This document shows, in pieces, positions 18,083 through 26,657 of a stretch of DNA of 34,819 nt. This stretch comes from Vallitalea sp. GTDB lineage: Bacteria > Bacillota > Clostridia > Lachnospirales > Vallitaleaceae. Where the stretch lies: positions 1 to 34,819 of the forward strand of contig JAOARM010000036.1 in NCBI GenBank assembly GCA_025210515.1, read 5' to 3'. A model generated the notes under the pieces. That model worked only from the letters and a program-made list of their open reading frames with translations. It had not been told where the DNA came from and made no database searches. How positions within the stretch are numbered: the first letter of the stretch is position 1; each line of letters begins with the position of its first letter. Made by a program: the position numbers and the translations under genes.

Positions 18083-18976
18083 CTATTCTTCTAGCTTTCT
18101 AAACTTATCACAAAATCTCATTATATATTGTAGGGGTATTTCAACATAACCATCTTTTTTACACTGTTTTTTATATTGCTTCCGAAATTCGGATGGATTA
18201 CACTGAAAAAATTTTTGAATATACTTTCTTAAATACTTTTGATCAGAAAATCCACATTGATTGGATATATCTATCAATCTTTTGTTGGTTGTTAACATCA
18301 TCCTAGCAGCTTTTTCTGTCATCAATGTGTATTTTAACCAGCTAAATCCATATCCAAATCTCTCAAGAATATCAATTCTTAAATAAGCATAACTTACTCC
18401 TAAGTAGCTTGATAAATCCTTCAAACTCATTTCTGATAATTCACTTTTTTCTAAAAAAACTTTTTTATATAGCAATTTATTTCTTGCGATAATATATTCA
18501 CTAAATCGTTTATGATTTTCACCTGATGAAATATAATCAAAATGATAACATAAGAATCCTATTATCTCTTTTGCCTTTTCTCTTGTGTTGCAATTACAAG
18601 ATTCTTTCCCATATTCATAAATTAAATCTCTTAATTTCAATTGAAGTTCATAATATATTTCTTTATTATTATTTCTGTATTGAACTGAATTACATAATAT
18701 AATTGATTCTTCAAAACCACTACAAGCTTCAAGACAAAATTTTCTATCAAATGATACCACAACAACTAAATTTTCTTCTGTTATTGCTGTTAATTTATGA
18801 ACTTCTCCTTGATTTAAAACTAATACATCTCCTGATTTCATAATGTTATCTTTAGCCCAAACTCTCAACTTAATTATTCCTTCCACTACCATTACAATAG
18901 TAATATCATCATGCCAATGATAGAGATGGTCTTTAACAACTCTAACACATGCACGTACATCGCTACTATTTTCCAT
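18083..18976 (-). CDS. AraC-family transcriptional regulator with cupin sensor
   Basis: This 297-residue one-component regulator has an N-terminal cupin-type domain at about 14-75 (HWHDD metal/ligand-site pattern and SGDVLVLNQGEVHKL). A helical linker follows, then an AraC helix-turn-helix pair at about 175-272. The second helix-turn-helix is canonical (DISNQCGFSDQKYLRKYIQKFF followed by NPSEFR), and the first (MSLKDLSSYLGVSYAYL) is also recognisable. It should bind a small sugar-like ligand. It is followed by the chemoreceptor gene in the same direction. A nearly identical motif upstream of both genes suggests it regulates itself and the chemoreceptor. Confidence 0.88.
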   Translation of the reverse strand: MENSSDVRACVRVVKDHLYHWHDDITIVMVVEGIIKLRVWAKDNIMKSGDVLVLNQGEVHKLTAITEENLVVVVSFDRKFCLEACSGFEESIILCNSVQYRNNNKEIYYELQLKLRDLIYEYGKESCNCNTREKAKEIIGFLCYHFDYISSGENHKRFSEYIIARNKLLYKKVFLEKSELSEMSLKDLSSYLGVSYAYLRIDILERFGYGFSWLKYTLMTEKAARMMLTTNKRLIDISNQCGFSDQKYLRKYIQKFFQCNPSEFRKQYKKQCKKDGYVEIPLQYIMRFCDKFRKLEE

Positions 18977-19059
18977 TTAACACAGTTCCCTTCTTTCTGT
19001 TCATTCTACATAGTATTAAGTAAATTCAACTGCGAACTTTATTTTATATATGGAGATTT

Positions 19060-19084
19060 TTATACACAATGACGATTGTTAGGT
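19060..19084 (-). promoter_or_regulatory. Shared ACCTAACAAT motif upstream of the AraC regulator gene
   Basis: Second copy of the block described at 17969-17992: ten identical bases, then one variable base, GTC, and a TATAA element. It is about 100 bases before the AraC gene start. It is a candidate autoregulatory site or an activator-dependent promoter element. Confidence 0.5.
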
Positions 19085-19244
19085 ATGAAATTCACAAAAA
19101 ATGTTCAATTTACTTAGTTTTTTAATCTTAACATTTTTTTCTATGCTATCTCAGTTACTGTATTTTCAACACAAGTAGCAACATATTTCAACATAAATAA
19201 TATCTGTAAATATCTCAACCAGTTCATCCTATATTAATTATCTA

Positions 19245-19594
19245 TTATTCATGTTTTTCAATAACAAACATACATTCATGAGCACTATCTACCATTCTAT
19301 TATTAACTACATTACGATGAAAAGTAATTTTCTCTGGCAAATACGAATTAAATATTAAATTATCAATACTACACATTATTATGGTTAATTCAGGTACACC
19401 TAAATGTTTGAAAAGCTCATAAAACATTCTGCCTCTACCTTCCTGAAATTAGCTTGTTGAACTGCTAATCCTGAACACAATATTGTTGCTATAATTATTT
19501 CATATGCCTTCTTTTCTCCAATTTCTTTTTTTAACCTAATATATAACCATGCAATCAATCCACTTGAATTAATAAATTCTTTTGGTAAATCCAT
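19245..19594 (-). pseudogene. Broken L-2-amino-thiazoline-4-carboxylate hydrolase-like gene (internal deletion and frameshift)
   Basis: Two fragments in different frames overlap at 19400-19427. The first, from 19594, reads MDLPKEFINSSGLIAWLYIR and on to QQANFRKVEA, resembling the N-terminal half of this small-enzyme family. The second frame reads MFYELFKHLGVPELTIIMCS and ends HECMFVIEKHE, matching the C-terminal half. From memory of the family, about 40-45 residues between ANFRxVEA and the F-x-ELFxxLGVPEL part are missing, and the frame shifts at the join. The two pieces add up to about 115 residues, against roughly 155 expected. It follows a MarR regulator gene by 51 bases, so it was probably that regulator's target. 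Family identification is from recall. Confidence 0.6.
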
Positions 19595-19645
19595 TTTTAT
19601 CGTTTTCTTGAATTTTTTAAAAGATAAACAATCCTTTCTTAATTC

Positions 19646-20110
19646 CTATTCATTATCTATTTTCTCTATATGTTTTACCAAATAATCTTTTGTAAATTCA
19701 AACATATTTAATATTATTTCTTCATTTTCAGCAACAAATTTTGTAAATTCTTTAGGTGGTTCACCAAAAAAATCTTTATGAAATTTTTCATGTCCTTTAT
19801 ATGCTAACAATCCTCTTTCACTTAATTTAAAATAGGTGTTTTTATTATTATCATGTCTCTTATATCGACTTAACAACTCTTTTTCCTCTAACTTTTCTAT
19901 TATTTTAAAAATAGCACCTTTAGTAACACCTAATCTTTGAGCTATCTGAGTCATATTCATTTCATCATTATCTTTAATAGAAACTAATGTATGTATCTCA
20001 GATGGGTATAACTCTATTCCATTATATTTTCTTTTAATTTTCTCAGTTTTTTTCATAAGTTCCATATGTATATTCGATACTTCCATAAATTCTGTAATTA
20101 CTTCTTTCAT
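19646..20110 (-). CDS. MarR-family transcriptional regulator
   Basis: This 154-residue winged-helix dimer has an N-terminal helix to about 30 and a DNA-binding core at about 33-110. The recognition region is MTQIAQRLGVTKGAIFKIIEKLEEK and the wing is SRYKRHDNNKNTYFKLSERG. A C-terminal dimerisation helix completes it. AGGAGG lies 8 bases before the ATG. It precedes the broken hydrolase gene. Its own promoter contains two GTATAC repeats that are plausible autoregulatory operators. Confidence 0.88.
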   Translation of the reverse strand: MKEVITEFMEVSNIHMELMKKTEKIKRKYNGIELYPSEIHTLVSIKDNDEMNMTQIAQRLGVTKGAIFKIIEKLEEKELLSRYKRHDNNKNTYFKLSERGLLAYKGHEKFHKDFFGEPPKEFTKFVAENEEIILNMFEFTKDYLVKHIEKIDNE

Positions 20111-20272
20111 TAATCATCCTCCTTACTTGAACTTAAATTCTAATATTACCTGTTATTTTTTCTGTATACGTCATATGTAATTTTTGTAGTTTCTGTAGTA
20201 CTGTGGATATATCCTTATATTTTATTTCATTTTTCATCTAATTTTTAAATTAAGTTATTATTTTTGTAATAC

Positions 20273-20313
20273 AGGTATACCATTATAGTGATATAGGTAT
20301 ACTATTTTGTCAA
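20273..20313 (-). promoter_or_regulatory. MarR gene promoter with GTATAC repeats and a long spacer
   Basis: Minus strand: TTGACA (20313-20308), a 20-base spacer and TATAAT (20287-20282). Two copies of the 8-mer AGGTATAC (plus-strand reading, 20273-20280 and 20295-20302) are 22 bases apart, one inside the spacer and one just after the -10. The other 200 or so bases of 20111-20389 hold no gene. Confidence 0.5.
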
Positions 20314-20366
20314 CCCTTATGGTTCTCAATTATTGTTATCTCGCAAAAGCATAATAATAAACAAAT

Positions 20367-20396
20367 ATAAAAAGGTAGAGCTAATAGCCCTACCTT
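20367..20396 (-). terminator. Intrinsic terminator of the second sugar/sulfatase operon
   Basis: In the minus-strand RNA AAGGTAG pairs with CTACCTT, and GCT pairs with AGC across one mismatch, with a short loop, followed by a U-rich run (TTTTTATATTTG). The stem overlaps the stop codon (TAG) of the upstream sulfatase gene. Confidence 0.8.
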
Positions 20397-21889
20397 ATTA
20401 CCATACCTTTCATAAATTTTTTACCATGACCATCTTTAAATGTTTTCCACTTTCCATCAAGTTCTGCAGTTCCTGGTAAGGGGTAGTCTTCCCAGAAACG
20501 TTCTCCTTTTCCAATTTTACTCCCTTCACCTAATTCTTCTCGAGCATTTTTTGCAATGTTCAACAACATTTCAACAACTTCTGGATACTTATTAGCAACA
20601 TCATTCTCTTCGCTTATGTCCTGACTGATATCGTATAACTGTGGGAATGGTATACTGCCGAAATGAGAAGCCCAGTATTCATCCATCATATCTGGAATAT
20701 CAGGACGTGCAAGAATTAACTTCCATTTTCCATGCTGAACAGCTTGAAGGTTTCTACCAATATAAAAATAAAAAGTTCTGGGCGTGTCATTATACATATC
20801 ACAACCACGTAGTATATCAATTATATTTTCACCATCAATAGCCCTGTCATTTGGCACGCTGCCTCCAGCCAGATGAGTCAATGTTGGCAATATGTCTAAC
20901 GTACTAGTAAGTTTATCACTTACCTGACCTCCCGATATTAATGATGGCATCCTTATAATACATGGTACTCTAAACCCTCCCTCCCAACTCATTAACTTAC
21001 CGCCTCGCAAAGGATAAGCGCTACCGCATTCTCTAGTTTCAACTAAATCGGGTCGTAGCCAAGGGCCATTATCAGAAGTAAATATTACCATAGTATTCTC
21101 GTCAATATTTATATCTTTTAATGTTTGTATTAATCTCCCAGTATTCCAATCAATCTCTTCTATACAATCTCCATATATGCCATATTTGCTTTGTCCTTTG
21201 AATTTTTCTCCTGGAAACAATGGGACATGAGGCATATTATGTGCCATATACAAGAAAAAAGATTTTCCTTCTTCATTGCTCTTTTTTATAAAATCAATTG
21301 CCTCATCTGTATATCTAGTAGTTATACCTGTTTGCTTCATAGGAAACTCAATCACAGTTTTATCTCTAATCAAAGGTACCGGAGGGAAGATACTGTTTTC
21401 TATATCTTGATTTACATCTTTGGAAAATTCCAAAGATTTTTTATCTACCCATAAACCATCATTAGAGCCTGGCGTCCCGAAGAAAGTATCAAAACCTTTC
21501 TCAGTAGGACTATTAGCATTATTTAATCCCAAATGCCATTTTCCTATCATTCCAGTTTTATAGCCTTCTTTTTTTAGTATCTCAGCTATAGTAATTTCCT
21601 TGCTGTGCAGTAAAGGATGGCCACCTCCTATCCCCAACCGTTTATTCCCTACTTGTCCAATTCTTTGAGGATAACATCCTGTCATCAAAGCTGCCCTTGA
21701 AGGCCCGCAGACAGGTTGAGCATGAAAATTAGTCAGTCTTATTCCTTCATTTGCCATTTCATCAATACATGGTGTATAAATCTCTTTATTTCCTTGTACA
21801 CTTAAATCGTAATACCCTTGATCATCTGTAAATATCAATATAATGTTTGGTTTTATGTTTAACTGTTTTTTTTCTTCTTTCACCAACAT
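20390..21889 (-). CDS. Cys-type sulfatase, arylsulfatase A-like (second locus)
   Basis: This is a 499-residue sulfatase with no signal peptide, so it is predicted to be cytoplasmic. The full signature CGPSRAALMTG is present, with Cys61 as formylglycine precursor, Arg65 and Thr70-Gly71. Other active-site elements are TDDQG (D22, D23), GKWHLG (K117, H119), HNMPH (H217, H221), SDNG (D273, N274) and RGGKLMSWEGGFRVP (K298). It resembles arylsulfatase A / N-acetylgalactosamine-6-sulfatase-type enzymes and is clearly of a different subtype from the sulfatase at 3589-5043. GGAGG lies 6 bases before the ATG. It is the last gene of the second transport operon, 22 bases after a permease gene, so it should desulfate what that transporter imports. 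Confidence 0.88.
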   Translation of the reverse strand: MLVKEEKKQLNIKPNIILIFTDDQGYYDLSVQGNKEIYTPCIDEMANEGIRLTNFHAQPVCGPSRAALMTGCYPQRIGQVGNKRLGIGGGHPLLHSKEITIAEILKKEGYKTGMIGKWHLGLNNANSPTEKGFDTFFGTPGSNDGLWVDKKSLEFSKDVNQDIENSIFPPVPLIRDKTVIEFPMKQTGITTRYTDEAIDFIKKSNEEGKSFFLYMAHNMPHVPLFPGEKFKGQSKYGIYGDCIEEIDWNTGRLIQTLKDINIDENTMVIFTSDNGPWLRPDLVETRECGSAYPLRGGKLMSWEGGFRVPCIIRMPSLISGGQVSDKLTSTLDILPTLTHLAGGSVPNDRAIDGENIIDILRGCDMYNDTPRTFYFYIGRNLQAVQHGKWKLILARPDIPDMMDEYWASHFGSIPFPQLYDISQDISEENDVANKYPEVVEMLLNIAKNAREELGEGSKIGKGERFWEDYPLPGTAELDGKWKTFKDGHGKKFMKGMVIR

Positions 21890-21911
21890 TTAGTTCCTCC
21901 CATATTTCAAA

Positions 21912-22751
21912 TTATCCTTTAATCGCTCCAGCGGTTAATCCGCTAATAAATCTTTTCTGCATACTCAAGAATATAATTAGTATCGGTAATGAGGCCAAGA
22001 TTACAAAGGTAAATACTGCGCCGTAGTCAGTTTGATACGGTCCAATTGCACGATATATTCCTAGTGTAATTGTTGTTCCTTTTGTATTGCCAAGAAGAAC
22101 CATAGGTGTCAAAAAGTCATTCCAAATATTTAAACCCACAAAGACTATCACTGTTGCTGTACATGGTTTAAGCAATGGAAATATAACGCTCCAGAATGTT
22201 CTTAATCTGCTGGCACCATCCATATGTGCAGATTCTTCTAATTCAACAGGTGTTGACTTAATAAACTTACTATATAACAAAATTGAAAAAGATGAATTGT
22301 TCCCTAGATAAAACAAGTATAACCCTACCCGTTTTCCTATTAAATCCAAATCACGGTACATACCAGCTAAAGGTATTAAAATAACTTCTTGAGATATCAT
22401 CATCCCTAATAGAAAGAATGTTAAAACCCTCTGAGATCGCACACTGGTGGTTCGAGCTATATAATATGCCGCTAGTGGACATATAATAATCAATAACCCA
22501 ACCGACACTCCCGTTATAAGAAAAGAATTCTTATACAGCTCAAATAAGTTTACACTAGAACTTTTTATTATTGTAAGGTAATTTTCCATTGTTATATCTG
22601 CTATACTTATTGAAAAGGGATTCTTAATAATATCATTATTCATTTTAAAACTATTTATCACAGCACAATATAATGGTATCAGCCAAATAAAAGCAGTAAC
22701 TATTAGTACAAAATCTAATGGTTTAACGGTTTTTAAGATCTTTTTAGCCAT
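21912..22751 (-). CDS. CUT1-family carbohydrate ABC permease, MalG-like (second locus)
   Basis: This 279-residue membrane subunit has about six helices. The EAA loop reads VELEESAHMDGASRLRTFWS, and the C-terminus ends in the typical GLTAGAIKG. It follows the MalF-like gene by 17 bases and precedes the sulfatase gene by 22 bases. No ATPase gene is nearby. Confidence 0.9.
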   Translation of the reverse strand: MAKKILKTVKPLDFVLIVTAFIWLIPLYCAVINSFKMNNDIIKNPFSISIADITMENYLTIIKSSSVNLFELYKNSFLITGVSVGLLIIICPLAAYYIARTTSVRSQRVLTFFLLGMMISQEVILIPLAGMYRDLDLIGKRVGLYLFYLGNNSSFSILLYSKFIKSTPVELEESAHMDGASRLRTFWSVIFPLLKPCTATVIVFVGLNIWNDFLTPMVLLGNTKGTTITLGIYRAIGPYQTDYGAVFTFVILASLPILIIFLSMQKRFISGLTAGAIKG

Positions 22752-22768
22752 ATCAAACTCCTCTATTA

Positions 22769-23635
22769 TTAATAGTAATATTCTTTACTGGATAAGAATT
22801 TATTTTGGAAAATTGTTATCCCAACTATGATTAATAACATGACTATAGCAATAGCAGATGCATATCCTTGCATGCTAAAACTGTACGCTCGATCGATTAT
22901 GTTATATGCAATAGTTTCTGTCGAATGTAATGGCCCGCCATCTGTCAATACTTTTACTAATGCATATTGCTTAAATCCACCCATAGTACTCATAATAATG
23001 CTAATTGTAACTCCATGCATCATTAACGGGAAAGTTATGCTTTTAAACTCTTGCCATGGCGTACATCCATCTATTTTTCCGGCTTCATACAATTCATTGG
23101 GTATTGTTTGAAGACTGGCAAATATAATAACCATATGAAACCCCATAACCCTCCATATTTCAACTATTGCTACACAAATTAAAACTACATTGGTATTTGT
23201 CAACCATCCCATTTGCAAATTTTCAAAGCCAACTCCCTTAAGGAAAAAATTCAAAATTCCGTTGTAACTATAAATATTTCTCCAAGTAAAAGCTATTGCA
23301 ATCTGACTTATAACTACAGGTACAAAAAAAACTGTTTTGAAAAAGTTATTAAACTTTCTCAATGAATTATTGAGTAAGACAGCAAATAATATGGCAAGTA
23401 TATTTACAAAAAACACAACAATAACAAGGAATTTTATTGTTATAAAAACTGAATTGATAAACCTCTCATCTCCAATTAAATTCACATAATTATTAATTCC
23501 GATAAAGTTGTACTCATTTGATAAACCATTCCAATCCGTAAAACTATAGTATAACGCTTTTACCATGGGAAAAAGTTTGAACACTATGTAAAATAACGCC
23601 GCAGGTAAAACAAAATAAAAAGGTATTTTTTTCAA
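22769..23635 (-). CDS. CUT1-family carbohydrate ABC permease, MalF-like (second locus)
   Basis: This 288-residue permease subunit has about six helices. It has the FTDWNG segment near residues 33-38 and an EAA loop (NELYEAGKIDGCTPWQEFKS). The start codon is TTG, chosen because AGGAGG lies 7 bases upstream and the protein begins with the expected short basic segment and first helix. A long stem-loop separates it from the receptor gene. Confidence 0.88.
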   Translation of the reverse strand: MKKIPFYFVLPAALFYIVFKLFPMVKALYYSFTDWNGLSNEYNFIGINNYVNLIGDERFINSVFITIKFLVIVVFFVNILAILFAVLLNNSLRKFNNFFKTVFFVPVVISQIAIAFTWRNIYSYNGILNFFLKGVGFENLQMGWLTNTNVVLICVAIVEIWRVMGFHMVIIFASLQTIPNELYEAGKIDGCTPWQEFKSITFPLMMHGVTISIIMSTMGGFKQYALVKVLTDGGPLHSTETIAYNIIDRAYSFSMQGYASAIAIVMLLIIVGITIFQNKFLSSKEYYY

Positions 23636-23654
23636 TCTTTCTACCTCCTATTCT

Positions 23655-23695
23655 ACAAAGCTCGTAAAATACTTATAGTATCCTACGGGCTTTGT
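23655..23695 (-). other. Stem-loop between receptor and permease genes (second locus)
   Basis: Arms 23655-23672 and 23678-23695 form an 18-bp stem with a 5-base loop. In the minus-strand RNA there is one mismatch and two G-U pairs. No U-run follows, and the permease ribosome binding site comes soon after. It is at the same relative place as the palindrome in the first locus, which suggests mRNA stabilisation or partial termination after the receptor gene. Confidence 0.6.
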
Positions 23696-23711
23696 ATGTT
23701 AAAATATATTC

Positions 23712-25013
23712 CTAATTATCTTGCACTTCTCGGTAAATTTTTTCCAAGTAGTCTAATTCCTTATCAATATCACCACCTGAAAAAATATTCCTCCCTACCG
23801 ATAAAATAACGTCTTTTATACCTGCTGGCAAAGTCCAGTCACCTGATTGGTGAATTAAGTTTTGTGATGCAATCATGTCCTTAGTTGCATCTAAAAGTTT
23901 TTGCTGTGTTTCACCAATGTTAAGTTCAATAGCCTGTTTCCTTGTAGGGAAACTTCCATCTGCTTCTAAATACTTTTTGTATACTTCGTCATTTTCAACA
24001 AGAAATTTTACAAATGCAAATGCCGCATCTTTGTTTTGTGAATTATTTGATACAGCTATTGGTTGAGAAATTGCACTAGAGAAGTATTCTAGATTATTTG
24101 GATATGGCAAAGGCATATATCCAACTTCAAAATCCAGTTTTGAGCTATCTAAGTCCTTAGCAAACCAACTGCCATTACATATCATAGCAACTTTCCCAGA
24201 TTTGAATTCATCACACGCTTGAGCGTAAGAGAATGAAAATGAACCTTCATGATAATATCCTGCATCAATTAATTGTTTCCAGTCTGTTAAAGTCTTTTTA
24301 AACTCCGGACCATTCCATTTAAGACTACCATCTATAAATCCATTCATATAATTTTTGCTTACTGTTGACATACCAGCAGTGATCATTGTTTCACTCCATA
24401 ACATGCCTGTCATCCAAGGCTTTTCAGGTCCACCCGTTACAAGTGGAACAATACCTGCTTCTTTTAAAGTTTCACAATTACTCACAAATTCATCAAAAGT
24501 CTTTGGAGGTTCAACAATACCTGCTTGTTTAAACAAGTCTATATTATAGTATAAGTTTCCTTTAATCTGCATTACAGGATATGTAACATAAACTTTATCG
24601 TTAATCTTCTCAATATAGTCTTCTTTGAAAAGAGAAACTATATCTTCAGGCATTTCTGCTAATACTCCATCAATTTTTTTCAGATCTTTTAATCCTTCCA
24701 AAATTACATCTGGAAGTTGTCCTGTTGCATTTAATATTTTTTGATAGTCATCCCATCTATCGTCAGGATATATCTGTTTTTCAACTTTTATACTAGGATT
24801 GACTGCTTCAAAACGGTTAATAATATCATCCCAAAATTCTTGTGTTAAATTTGCAGTCTCAAATACAAGAACAGAGATTTCCACACTATCAGAATCACTA
24901 TTTAATAATCTTTCGTTATTGGAATTTTCACTAGATAACTTTTCTTGACTACAACCTATAAAAAGTAATTGCACAATCATCAAAACACTTAGTAATATTG
25001 CTATCTTTTTCAT
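23712..25013 (-). CDS. Lipoprotein sugar-binding receptor of the ABC transporter (second locus)
   Basis: This is a 433-residue family 1 solute-binding protein. A signal peptide ends in FIGC with lipidated Cys21, then a Ser/Asn-rich linker. The fold signatures include EISVLVFETAN, LYYNIDLFKQAGI and EFKSGKVAMICNGSWFAKDL. GGAGG lies 7 bases before the ATG. It is the first gene of the transport operon and lies downstream of, and is probably regulated by, the kinase/regulator pair. The ligand is unknown. The operon's sulfatase suggests a sulfated sugar. Confidence 0.92.
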   Translation of the reverse strand: MKKIAILLSVLMIVQLLFIGCSQEKLSSENSNNERLLNSDSDSVEISVLVFETANLTQEFWDDIINRFEAVNPSIKVEKQIYPDDRWDDYQKILNATGQLPDVILEGLKDLKKIDGVLAEMPEDIVSLFKEDYIEKINDKVYVTYPVMQIKGNLYYNIDLFKQAGIVEPPKTFDEFVSNCETLKEAGIVPLVTGGPEKPWMTGMLWSETMITAGMSTVSKNYMNGFIDGSLKWNGPEFKKTLTDWKQLIDAGYYHEGSFSFSYAQACDEFKSGKVAMICNGSWFAKDLDSSKLDFEVGYMPLPYPNNLEYFSSAISQPIAVSNNSQNKDAAFAFVKFLVENDEVYKKYLEADGSFPTRKQAIELNIGETQQKLLDATKDMIASQNLIHQSGDWTLPAGIKDVILSVGRNIFSGGDIDKELDYLEKIYREVQDN

Positions 25014-25062
25014 AATTTTTCCTCCAACTTATTATTGTAGTTTATGCATAATCTATAATCTT

Positions 25063-25091
25063 ATTATATAACGATTTGATTTTATGTGAAA
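25063..25091 (-). promoter_or_regulatory. Probable promoter of the second transport/sulfatase operon
   Basis: Minus strand: a weak -35 TTTCAC (25091-25086), a 17-base spacer and TATAAT (25068-25063), about 50 bases before the receptor ATG. The weak -35 fits activation by the AraC-type regulator encoded just upstream. Confidence 0.45.
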
Positions 25092-25130
25092 GTTGAATAA
25101 TAATATCTTTGGTATAAAATTTAAACTATT

Positions 25131-26657
25131 TTATAATAAATGATTTCTATATTCAGTTGGTGTAGTACCTTTGTATTTTTTAAAGACTTTATAATAATAA
25201 TTCGAACTAGTAAATCCTGACTTATTTGCAATTTCTAATGTACTGATATTCTTATTTTTTAACAATTCCAATGAATACTCAATTCTTGTTCTGTTCACGT
25301 AATCACCAAACAATTCTCCTGTTTCGTTCTTAAAAACCCTGCCCATGTAAACCCCATTATAATTGAATAAATTAGAAATTGTTTTTAATGAAATTTCTTG
25401 TGCAATATTCTCGTTAACATATGTAATCATTTTATTAACTAAACTGCTATAACATGTATAAGATAGTTCATAGATATAATTTTGCATCTTCATCAAAATA
25501 TTCTTAGTCCATATTTTAATTTCATCTACAGACTTTAAATTCATTATACAGTTCATGATATTTTCTGGATATTCATATATATTATATATTGAACCTTTTA
25601 AATCTTTAATAATATTTAATCCATTCATAATAATTTCAAAAACCATATTATAAATAAGATCAGGCTTCATTTTATTATCGATTATATGGTTTAGATTTTT
25701 AATAAAATAATTGTATAGTAATTCTTTACGCTCATCCGTAAATAATTTTCTAATATAAATATAATCCATTTCTAGATATTTATTTTTATTAATATCAGAG
25801 TAAAATAATATCTTATTCTGGTTGATAATTGAATATAGTTGGATTTGCAAAGCCTGATTATAAGCATTATTTAGATCCATTAAATCATGTATTTCATTAC
25901 TAACAGTAATTAAAAAATCTGTATTTACAATTGCCTTCATTTCATCAAAAACCGATTTTAGTATATCTCTGTAATCTAAAACATTTATAAATATCAAAAT
26001 AATTCTATTACTGTAATTTTTGAAGCATATTAAATTATTAGAGTATCTAGCCAATTTATCATTTAACACCTCTACTGTATGAATTAGGTTTAATGTATCC
26101 ACATTATCAATATCAATACAAGATAATATAATTGTATCTATGGCTTCAATATTATCTAGTCCTATAACTTCGGATTTCACTAGTATTTCAGAATAATTTA
26201 TTTTCCCTAAAATAAGCCGATTAAAAATATTATTCTTTAGAACCATTTGGCTTTTCTTAATCTCATCTAAATTTTTAACTTCACTGTCTATCTTTTGGAT
26301 TACGGTATCAATTGTCTGCTCTAGCTCTTCTTTATCGATTGGCTTCAATAAATAATTTTCTATGCCATATTTTATACCTTGCTTAACATATTCAAAATCG
26401 TTATATCCACTAATAAATATAACTTTTGCATTTAAGTTCATTTTTTTTAGGTTTTTGAGCATATCAATACCGCTCATTACAGGCATACGAATATCGCTTA
26501 TTATTATATCTGGTTTTGTTTCTATAATCATTTCCAGAGCTTCTTTTCCATCCGAAGCAAGTCCCACAATCTCAATACCGTATTCATCCCAATTTATAAC
26601 TTTACAAAGCCCAGTTCTTATAGCAATTTCATCATCAACTAATATCAGTTTCAGCAT
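25131..26657 (-). CDS. YesN-family response regulator with AraC-type DNA-binding domain (second locus)
   Basis: This 508-residue protein has a receiver domain at 1-120 with D8, D9, phosphorylation site Asp55 (IIISDIRMP) and Lys105 (LLKPID). The central region is variable, and a C-terminal AraC double helix-turn-helix spans about 410-508, ending FTSSNYYYKVFKKYKGTTPTEYR. Its start overlaps the kinase gene by 23 bases. The likely target is the receptor-permease-sulfatase operon starting about 120 bases downstream. Confidence 0.93.
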   Translation of the reverse strand: MLKLILVDDEIAIRTGLCKVINWDEYGIEIVGLASDGKEALEMIIETKPDIIISDIRMPVMSGIDMLKNLKKMNLNAKVIFISGYNDFEYVKQGIKYGIENYLLKPIDKEELEQTIDTVIQKIDSEVKNLDEIKKSQMVLKNNIFNRLILGKINYSEILVKSEVIGLDNIEAIDTIILSCIDIDNVDTLNLIHTVEVLNDKLARYSNNLICFKNYSNRIILIFINVLDYRDILKSVFDEMKAIVNTDFLITVSNEIHDLMDLNNAYNQALQIQLYSIINQNKILFYSDINKNKYLEMDYIYIRKLFTDERKELLYNYFIKNLNHIIDNKMKPDLIYNMVFEIIMNGLNIIKDLKGSIYNIYEYPENIMNCIMNLKSVDEIKIWTKNILMKMQNYIYELSYTCYSSLVNKMITYVNENIAQEISLKTISNLFNYNGVYMGRVFKNETGELFGDYVNRTRIEYSLELLKNKNISTLEIANKSGFTSSNYYYKVFKKYKGTTPTEYRNHLL

